Shown: piece by piece, positions 17,185 through 21,937 of the stretch
Numbering within the stretch: the stretch's first letter is position 1
Layout of the letters: every line of letters starts with the position of its first letter
Virus record (IMG/VR): IMGVR_UViG_3300047352_000459
Span: 1-21,937 of that record
Length of the DNA stretch: 21,937 nt
Direction: 5' to 3' (one strand)
Source: a virus
Notes under the pieces: model-generated
Told to the model about the DNA's origin: nothing
The model's database searches: none
The model's input: the letters and a program-made list of their open reading frames with translations, nothing else
Translations under genes and position numbers: made by a program

Positions 17185-17496
17185 ATGGCACAAGTAAATT
17201 ATTCAGAAAAAGATGTTAGCATGATGGTAGAAACCTACACTGCTAATCCAACTAGAGACACAGTAGAAGCTCTAGCAGAAAAGTTAGGCAAAAACACAAG
17301 AAGTGTAATAGCTAAACTTTCAAGAGAAGGTGTCTACAAATCTCAGCCGAGAGTAACAAAAGCAGGAGAGCCTGTAGTACTCAAGGGCGAGTTCGTAGAG
17401 AGAATTGAAGCAGTATTAGGTTTCAGTATACCTTCTATCAGCAAAGCAACGAAAGCAGACCTTTCAAAGTTAGCTGACCACCTAGAAGCACAGTAA
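17185..17496 (+). CDS. KLSREGVY-family probable DNA-binding protein, copy 1
   Basis: ATG 17185 has AGGAGG 6 nt upstream. An in-frame leaderless start at 17137 would add a basic amphipathic head (MMIKILKKLFGTKEET). The product MAQVNYSEKDVSMMVETYTA, then TVEALAEKLGKNTRSVIAKL, SREGVY..., reads as a helix-turn-helix (TVEALAEKLGKNTRSVIAKLS) followed by a short C-terminal helical domain. It is paralogous to the protein at 21562 (ETVNMLAEDLDKSVKSIIGK, LSREGVYKK). The family is frequent in marine phages as I recall; a transcriptional or replication role is inferred. A hairpin (17485-17505) overlaps its stop. Confidence 0.8.
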   Translation: MAQVNYSEKDVSMMVETYTANPTRDTVEALAEKLGKNTRSVIAKLSREGVYKSQPRVTKAGEPVVLKGEFVERIEAVLGFSIPSISKATKADLSKLADHLEAQ

Positions 17497-17546
17497 ATGT
17501 GCTTCGCCCCTCGGGGAGGGTTGAGAAAAATAGATTAAAATTTTTC

Positions 17547-17575
17547 TTGACAAATGGTTAAAAGCCGTGTATAAT
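17547..17575 (+). promoter_or_regulatory. Perfect sigma70 promoter of the giant RNA
   Basis: TTGACA (17547-17552), 17-bp spacer, TATAAT (17570-17575), predicted start ~17582. Confidence 0.88.
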
Positions 17576-17581
17576 ATATCT

Positions 17582-18604
17582 TATAAAATATAAAAAAGAA
17601 TAGAGAACAACGGCAGAGTTGCAAAGGAAAAAATAAATGTTTGAGCTTCGGCCAAAAAATAATCCTAACTCATGCCGACTCAAGGAGCCTACTGCCATAA
17701 GTGTAGGAAGTCAGGCATGACATTAAAGATAGCCGTATGCTCTTCGGTGCTTGGAGAACTCGTTAAGGAACAAGTACACGATTTTTTGATAGTCATATGC
17801 AGACATATTTTGCGGAAATAAAAGTGAGTGCATATCTGATTAGCTTGTCAGTAAATGAGTGGAGCGTTAGCCTTATCGGTAATCCCTACCATCGCGTGTA
17901 GGTCGTAAGCAGAGTAGGACACGCCCCTTGAGCACTTTGTCGAAAGTATAAAACCGATTTGTTTTACTGTATTTCTGGGCGTTACGAGCTTCGGCTTTAA
18001 AAATACAGAGGTGATTGACGCAAGATGCACCACAACATCATGTAGAGTGAGGAAACCACGCTGACACTCTTGATAACAAACCGATTTGCTCGGTAGCAAC
18101 AAGAGGAAACGAGAAGGAAACCAGTCTACTGCGACACGGGCGGACTAGATATTTATATCATAGCAACCAGTCAATAGTAGCAAAGTCTTGGGGCGATTCA
18201 GTTTTAACTGTCAAACCAAGCATAGGGCAAGGAGTTAGAATATAGAGAACTCCACCGCTTATCTGCGAGGATATCCCACGCTTGCTTAGGCAAGAGAGTA
18301 GGGTAAGAGGGGCAGAAAGCACTGATATAATAATGACAAACTGCAGACTTGGAACAGTATAAAAGCTAAGCATTAAGTAGAACGGCAGTCGCTCTGTCAA
18401 CCACTGAATAGCGGATAACTTAATATAGTAGATAAGTGATGCGAAATGAGCAGTATACCATAGACGCAAGTCGTAGATTGAAGTTCGTAATATCCATCAC
18501 CGCTAGCTACACCCTGTGATAGGTGCAAGATAAGATGCCGACTTGCCACAGTATAATAAAATAAACGCGTTTTAATGGGCAGTAGCAATACTGCCTATTT
18601 TTTT
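17582..18604 (+). ncRNA. Giant structured ncRNA, about 1.02 kb (GOLLD/ROOL-like candidate)
   Basis: Over 1 kb between a perfect promoter and a strong terminator has no plus-strand ORF of 60 codons and no ribosome site. It is full of hairpins: 17670-17720 (TCATGCC/GGCATGA, GACT/AGTC, CCTAC/GTAGG), 17894-17924 (GCGTGT/ACACGC), 17967-18008 (CTGTATTT/AAATACAG enclosing an AGC-TTCG-GCT tetraloop), ~18066-18102 (CTCTTG/CAAGAG enclosing ACCGA/TCGGT), GGAGTT/AACTCC near 18230-18257 and CTTGC-TTAG-GCAAG near 18279-18292. Size, position in an early region and a tRNA-like neighbour recall GOLLD and ROOL, the giant ornate RNAs of phages and prophages often found beside tRNAs. I cannot confirm a family match; a new class is equally possible. 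Confidence 0.75.
18576..18604 (+). terminator. Intrinsic terminator of the giant RNA
   Basis: GGCAGTA (18578-18584), loop GCAA, TACTGCC (18589-18595), extended by G-T and T-A pairs, then a T7 tract (18598-18604). Confidence 0.88.
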
Positions 18605-18653
18605 ATCTTCCAAACCTTCACATCAAAATTTTAAGGCTAACTTAAAATAGTTC

Positions 18654-18682
18654 TTGACAACTTCCCCAAAATCCAGTATAAT
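18654..18682 (+). promoter_or_regulatory. Perfect sigma70 promoter of the 18.7-kb operon
   Basis: TTGACA (18654-18659), 17-bp spacer, TATAAT (18677-18682). AGGAG precedes ATG 18719, so this one has a normal leader. Confidence 0.88.
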
Positions 18683-18718
18683 ATACACATATAAAAATTT
18701 AATAGTAGGAGAAAAATA

Positions 18719-18964
18719 ATGGCACAAGCAAACACAGAATATTTAGCAGTAATGCAATTAGACAGTAATGAACTTATCGCAAGGCGCGAGGAGCAAACTC
18801 CTATGGGCAAACTAATACGCAAAGAAATCCAAAGAAGAAAGTCACTAGGCTCAGGATATTGGAAAGGCGATTATGCAGTTCATAAAGGAGGTATTGATGG
18901 CACAATACAAACACCATCAAGAGTAGGCACTATCACAACTTATGTGAAAGGGAGCAGAAGATAA
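18719..18964 (+). CDS. Hypothetical protein, 81 aa
   Basis: MAQANTEYLAVMQLDSNELI, then MGKLIRKEIQRRKSLGSGYW and a Gly/Thr-rich end (GGIDGTIQTPSRVGTITTYV). AGGAG lies 7 nt before ATG. It begins a tightly overlapping plus-strand operon that runs beyond the right edge; TAATG couples it to the next gene. No domain recognised. Confidence 0.8.
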   Translation: MAQANTEYLAVMQLDSNELIARREEQTPMGKLIRKEIQRRKSLGSGYWKGDYAVHKGGIDGTIQTPSRVGTITTYVKGSRR

Positions 18965-19377
18965 TGGATTACGATAAAAGTGAAAAAGCTATTATGAACC
19001 CCGCTCAGTCCGAAAAAGAATTTATGGACACAGACGATGGCTTAATGTTCATGCACACTCATAGTTTATGGGAAGTGCTGAGCGCAGTAGAAAAGTTCTA
19101 CGAGTGCAAAATCTATGGAGTATTAAGCCTTGAAGATGTAGTAGAAAACCTACGAGACTGGAGTGCTTTCGATAAAGAAAACGGCAACCCATACTATCTA
19201 TGCGAAATAGATGATGTGCCAAAGCAACTATGGATTGATGGAATGGAAAACGCATACGACAACATCAATGACAACGAGTACGGATATGAAGCATATTTAG
19301 AGTATCTGTATGATTACGCAGTGACTTACATAAAGATTAACAACAAAATAAGAACAGGAGATAACAATGCCAGCTAA
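18964..19377 (+). CDS. Hypothetical acidic protein, 137 aa
   Basis: A strongly acidic, tyrosine-rich soluble protein: MDYDKSEKAIMNPAQSEKEF, LWEVLSAVEKFYECKIYGVL, then NAYDNINDNEYGYEAYLEYL. No signal peptide. Acidic early phage proteins can be DNA mimics or host-factor inhibitors, but there is no specific evidence here. TAATG start overlap; the end overlaps the next gene by 11 nt. Confidence 0.8.
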   Translation: MDYDKSEKAIMNPAQSEKEFMDTDDGLMFMHTHSLWEVLSAVEKFYECKIYGVLSLEDVVENLRDWSAFDKENGNPYYLCEIDDVPKQLWIDGMENAYDNINDNEYGYEAYLEYLYDYAVTYIKINNKIRTGDNNAS

Positions 19378-19594
19378 ATGGAAACCAAGTATAAGAATGA
19401 CAAGAATTAGAAACGCAGAAGGCAAATTGGTGACTATACCAAGAGCAAGAGCCAGCTTTCAGCACTTCTACATGCATCAAACGCCAAAACAAGAGTTAAT
19501 AGACTACCTAAACAATAAGAATGGTAAGCCTAAACTCAAAGTAAAAGCACTTAATGAACTCACTCGCAGAGGAGTAAGGATAGTGTGGCAGTGA
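19367..19594 (+). CDS. Hypothetical basic protein, 75 aa
   Basis: MPAKWKPSIRMTRIRNAEGK, LVTIPRARASFQHFYMHQTP, ELTRRGVRIVWQ. Basic, soluble. The C-terminal half (KQELIDYLNNKNGKPKLKVK) contains the only helix-rich part. ACAGGAG before ATG is a good ribosome site. Unrecognised. Confidence 0.8.
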   Translation: MPAKWKPSIRMTRIRNAEGKLVTIPRARASFQHFYMHQTPKQELIDYLNNKNGKPKLKVKALNELTRRGVRIVWQ

Positions 19595-19713
19595 AAAAAC
19601 TAATGGAAGCAATATGGGGCGACTTCGATAAAGAAGACCCAGCGGAATGGTTATTACTATTCTTCGGATACGCAGTACTAATTCTATTATTGGTGGGCGC
19701 ATGGGTGAAGTAG
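19591..19713 (+). CDS. 40-aa membrane protein, GTG start
   Basis: GTG 19591 overlaps the previous stop (GTGA). The product is KKLMEAIWGDFDKEDPAEW followed by one membrane helix LLLFFGYAVLILLLVGAWVK. Short single-helix proteins are a theme of this phage. Start codon and coupling make it plausible. Confidence 0.6.
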   Translation: MKKLMEAIWGDFDKEDPAEWLLLFFGYAVLILLLVGAWVK

Positions 19714-19928
19714 TAAAGTTCCCTAATTCTAGGCAAAGAGTCGGTAAAAAGTATCGACAAGAAGAAATTGCTCGCATAAATGATTTATTGAAGATATGCG
19801 ACGACGACATGAAAACTATACTCGAGCAGATAGACCAGTTCCAAGAAGAACTACAAGGTTTAACTGCCGAGTATGAGATTTTATTAAAAAGATTAACAGA
19901 TTTAATAGAGGTAGATAGCGATGATTAA
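19701..19928 (+). CDS. Coiled-coil hypothetical protein, 75 aa
   Basis: ATG 19701 (MGEVVKFPNSRQRVGKKYRQ) is preferred over 19647, which would overlap the small membrane protein more deeply and lacks a ribosome site. Residues ~20-70 (EEIARINDLLKICDDDMKTI, LEQIDQFQEELQGLTAEYEI) form a long heptad-repeat coiled coil. Unknown role, possibly dimeric. Overlaps both neighbours. Confidence 0.75.
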   Translation: MGEVVKFPNSRQRVGKKYRQEEIARINDLLKICDDDMKTILEQIDQFQEELQGLTAEYEILLKRLTDLIEVDSDD

Positions 19929-20346
19929 TGATTACGCAAAGTTTGTAGACACCACTACAAGTAAAACAAGTAAAAATACTATGATGTTGGGCGATAGGCT
20001 TGGAAACCTATGTGGCAACACATGGCATAGAGGCGACGAGCATGGTGAAGAGTTGCAAGTAGCAAGACTACTTACTGCTGTTATAGGAATGATGGCAGAA
20101 AGTGGAGAGTTTGCAGAAGTAGTAAAGAAAAAAGTATTTCAAGCAGACTCAAAGTTCTCAGATGATGAGATTTTTCACATGAAAAGAGAGCTAGGAGATG
20201 TATTATGGTATTGGGTGCAAGGTTGTATCGCACTTGGATTTACGCCTGAAGAAGTAATGCTAGAAAATATTAGTAAATTAGAGAAGCGATATCCTAATGG
20301 CTTTGAAGTTATTAGGTCAGAAGTGCGAGAGCAGGGAGATATATAA
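19921..20346 (+). CDS. mazG: MazG-like nucleotide pyrophosphohydrolase
   Basis: A 141-residue all-alpha NTP pyrophosphatase. The metal motif EXXE...EXXD is complete: Glu60/Glu63 in MMAESGEFAEVVKKK and Glu90/Asp93 in KRELGDVLWYW. The C-terminal block GFTPEEVMLENISKLEKRYP is typical of phage MazG. Such enzymes hydrolyse NTPs or dNTPs and in marine phages are thought to adjust nucleotide pools or alarmone signalling. Single-domain length fits the short MazG forms. It overlaps both neighbours (8 nt; TAATG). Confidence 0.92.
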   Translation: MINDYAKFVDTTTSKTSKNTMMLGDRLGNLCGNTWHRGDEHGEELQVARLLTAVIGMMAESGEFAEVVKKKVFQADSKFSDDEIFHMKRELGDVLWYWVQGCIALGFTPEEVMLENISKLEKRYPNGFEVIRSEVREQGDI

Positions 20347-20471
20347 TGGCGAAGAAAAATAAAATGGAGTATGAGCTAAGTAAGTATAAGCATAGCTTAG
20401 AACTCGTAAGAACAGTAGTGCCAGTATTAGTATTGATTCTACAAGTATTAATTCTAGGGAGGATTCTATAA
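20346..20471 (+). CDS. 41-aa single-helix membrane protein
   Basis: MAKKNKMEYELSKYKHSLEL, then VRTVVPVLVLILQVLILGRI. A basic head and one membrane helix. It is paralogous to the 35-aa protein at 15277 (shared RTVxPxxxxILQxxIL). TAATG overlaps at both ends; AGGGAGG near its end is the ribosome site of the next gene. Confidence 0.7.
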   Translation: MAKKNKMEYELSKYKHSLELVRTVVPVLVLILQVLILGRIL

Positions 20472-21148
20472 TGGCGAATCATGTATATTTTAATATAACA
20501 ATAGAAGGGCTAGATGAAGGATGTAAAGCATTGGAGAAAGCATTTCCGATTATAGAAGGCGAAAGACCTCATTGGCAAGAAGGAGAACCACCTATAACAT
20601 ATAAGGAAATTATCGAAGTAGATAAGCTACCTATGTATGAAAATTGTGGGCAAGAATATGACGAAGATGGCAGTCAAACTAATTGGTATGATTGGGGTTG
20701 TACTAATGTTGGTGCTAAGTGGATTAGCCTTGAAGATTGGGAGTTTTATGACCACGGTGGCTATATTAGTGGACACAGTGCATGGTCTCACCCATACCCA
20801 TTTTGTGAAAGATTGGCGAAGTACTTATCTGAAACAACACATAATCCAATCTCAATTACAATGACTTATGAAGATGAGTTTAGAAACTTCTTTGGAGTAG
20901 ATAGTTTTTATTCTACATGGAATGACCTTGAAGGAGAGTGTTTAGTAGACCATGAGGAGAACTATATAGATGGAAGTGAATTAACTGACATTGTTAGGGA
21001 AAAGTTTGGAGAACAAATAGATGATGAGGACTTTGATTGGTGGGATTTAGTTGAAACAGTTGATGGCGATGAAAGGTCGGCATCAGAGTTTAGTGATGAT
21101 GTAGTATATAACTTCTTTGAAACAGGAGAGCTAAATGACACAGTATAA
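20471..21148 (+). CDS. YubB/Api92-like ferredoxin-fold protein
   Basis: A 225-residue acidic protein starting MANHVYFNITIEGLDEG. The segment TNWYDWGCTNVGAKW is a variant of the NWYxWxxxNWGTKWD signature of the DUF1281/Api92-type ferredoxin-like domain found on plasmids and phages. A WSHPYPFCERLAKYLSE helix and a Trp/Asp-rich C-terminus (DDEDFDWWDLVET) follow. Function unknown; possibly an anti-defence or nucleic-acid mimic given its charge. Preceded by AGGGAGG. Confidence 0.75.
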   Translation: MANHVYFNITIEGLDEGCKALEKAFPIIEGERPHWQEGEPPITYKEIIEVDKLPMYENCGQEYDEDGSQTNWYDWGCTNVGAKWISLEDWEFYDHGGYISGHSAWSHPYPFCERLAKYLSETTHNPISITMTYEDEFRNFFGVDSFYSTWNDLEGECLVDHEENYIDGSELTDIVREKFGEQIDDEDFDWWDLVETVDGDERSASEFSDDVVYNFFETGELNDTV

Positions 21149-21395
21149 ATCTGAAGTAGAAAAACGAAGACTTTATCTAGCAGCAGAGCATTGGGGTAAT
21201 AGTGTGGCACAACATTATATGTGCAATGGCTGTGGGGATTTAGGGTATGGCACTGGGTATTTTATATACTATAACAATGGAGCAGTGCATAAGATAAACA
21301 AAAAAGGATATACTATAGTGCAAGTTGCTATGAGTATAGACGAGGTTATAGACAACTATACAAGGAGTGAAGAATGTGGAACAGAATACATGTAG
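21135..21395 (+). CDS. Hypothetical protein, 86 aa
   Basis: MTQYKSEVEKRRLYLAAEHW, GNSVAQHYMCNGCGDLGYGT, then IYYNNGAVHKINKKGYTIVQ. A CNGCG pair suggests a minimal metal site without partner cysteines except one near the end (EECGTEYM). ACAGGAG precedes ATG; it overlaps both neighbours. Unrecognised. Confidence 0.75.
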   Translation: MTQYKSEVEKRRLYLAAEHWGNSVAQHYMCNGCGDLGYGTGYFIYYNNGAVHKINKKGYTIVQVAMSIDEVIDNYTRSEECGTEYM

Positions 21396-21565
21396 AAATG
21401 GACTATGATGCACACACAGCTAACGGCATGTCAAAGATGGAAGCAGTTAGAGAAATATCTAAAGAATGGACAATGACCTTAGAAGAAGTGCTAGACATAA
21501 TAACAATCTATGAAATCGAAATGAACGACATAGACCACACAGGCGATTTAGGAGAAATAATATGA
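21374..21565 (+). CDS. Hypothetical acidic protein, 63 aa
   Basis: MWNRIHVEMDYDAHTANGMS, KMEAVREISKEWTMTLEEVL, DIITIYEIEMNDIDHTGDLG. The middle looks like a small helix-turn-helix-shaped unit (KMEAVREISKEWTMTLEEVLDI) but is acidic. It overlaps the next gene by 4 nt (ATGA). Confidence 0.7.
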   Translation: MWNRIHVEMDYDAHTANGMSKMEAVREISKEWTMTLEEVLDIITIYEIEMNDIDHTGDLGEII

Positions 21566-21888
21566 GTGTAAACTACACACAAGACCAAGTAGAATTTATA
21601 GTTAATCAGTATAGATTAAAGCCAGACAGAGAAACAGTAAATATGTTAGCTGAAGATTTGGATAAGAGTGTAAAATCTATAATTGGAAAACTAAGCAGAG
21701 AAGGCGTATACAAGAAAACTGTATATAAAACTAAAACTGGCGAAGACCCAGTGACTAAAAAAGAGATAGTTCAAGAACTAGCAGAACTTTTAGTAATTGA
21801 GTATGAAGCCGTAGCGGGGTTGGAGAAAGCTCCCAAGTCTGCTCTTAAAATACTAAGGGAGGCTATAGGTGATGAGTGCATGGACTAA
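21562..21888 (+). CDS. KLSREGVY-family probable DNA-binding protein, copy 2
   Basis: A 108-residue paralogue of the 17185 protein: VNYTQDQVEFIVNQYRLKPD, ETVNMLAEDLDKSVKSIIGK, LSREGVYKK, then a C-terminal helical domain. The helix-turn-helix-like segment and the KLSREGVY motif are conserved between the copies while the tails diverge. Role likely transcriptional or replicative; inferred. Confidence 0.8.
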   Translation: MSVNYTQDQVEFIVNQYRLKPDRETVNMLAEDLDKSVKSIIGKLSREGVYKKTVYKTKTGEDPVTKKEIVQELAELLVIEYEAVAGLEKAPKSALKILREAIGDECMD

Positions 21889-21937
21889 AAGAATAGTAGA
21901 ACTTCTACCAAATAATAGTAAAATTCGGAATGTAATA
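21872..21937 (+). CDS. Partial gene running off the right edge
   Basis: ATG 21872 follows AAGGGAGG by 9 nt and overlaps the end of the previous gene. The visible part is MSAWTKRIVELLPNNSKIRN VI. Too short to identify; the operon continues beyond the window. Confidence 0.6.
   Translation, partial: MSAWTKRIVELLPNNSKIRNVI

Noticed and set aside
17848-18588. Minus-strand ORFs of 84, 103 and 63 codons across the giant RNA
   Set aside because: They have no ribosome sites or promoters, overlap strong plus-strand RNA structure with a promoter and terminator, and their sequences look like no protein family.
17582-18604. tmRNA, RNase P RNA, rRNA or a group I/II intron
   Set aside because: I see none of their signature motifs, no flanking exon gene and no intron ORF; promoter and terminator indicate a free RNA.

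Overview
This is part of a tailed-phage genome, AT-rich and densely packed, most likely from a marine virus of a Gram-negative (proteobacterial) host. It carries a terminase large subunit (cut by the left edge), a likely terminase small subunit, many very small overlapping genes of the kind seen in marine podo/sipho/myophages, MazG, a DnaQ-type exonuclease, and host-type sigma70 promoters. No integrase, capsid, portal, polymerase or rRNA gene is in the window, so lifestyle and exact phage class cannot be fixed.

Left arm, minus strand, 1-12.8 kb (transcribed right to left). A perfect promoter at 11.6 kb starts an apparently leaderless mRNA for the putative small terminase, followed by a secreted NUC1-type nuclease, small structural or membrane proteins, and then a six-gene cassette (9.2-3.5 kb): CsgF, CsgG, curlin-like repeat protein 1, an exported FecR-domain protein, curlin-like repeat protein 2 and a CHASE2-adenylate cyclase with intact catalytic residues. 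The genes overlap head to tail, so they look like one operon: an outer-membrane curli (type VIII) export pore, two candidate amyloid substrates, a periplasmic scaffold or sensor, and an inner-membrane cAMP-producing receptor. A second perfect promoter with a palindrome at its start site (3.5 kb) then drives a small XhlA-like membrane protein, a run of tiny very basic proteins and terL. Genes at 11.8-12.8 kb are small leftward early-type genes with their own promoters.

Control region, 12.8-13.26 kb. Leftward and rightward transcription diverge here. It holds a 21-bp Fur-box-like palindrome just downstream of a leftward promoter, a 19-bp-arm inverted repeat, and two copies of a 17-bp operator-like box. 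A diverged inverted copy of this control element lies at 15.08-15.24 kb, so the two flank the exonuclease/HAD cassette (13.26-14.98 kb).

Right arm, plus strand, 15.2-21.9 kb. At least six sigma70 promoters with exactly 17-bp spacers drive tiny genes and three structured RNAs without convincing ORFs: about 300 nt (15.4-15.7 kb, intrinsic terminator), about 155 nt with an embedded tRNA-like fold inside a 20-bp helix (16.9-17.1 kb), and a giant RNA of about 1.02 kb with many hairpins and a terminator (17.58-18.60 kb), reminiscent of the GOLLD/ROOL class of large ornate phage RNAs. Between them are two diverged ~165-bp repeats (15.77 and 16.39 kb), each ending in a leftward promoter, and a DnaA box, possibly an origin or an antisense-control region. 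From 18.7 kb onward is an operon of small hypothetical proteins with MazG and a YubB/Api92-like ferredoxin-fold protein.

The two most notable systems are the phage-borne curli-FecR-cyclase cassette and the cluster of structured RNAs. All functions are inferred from sequence reading alone; no search or folding program was run.
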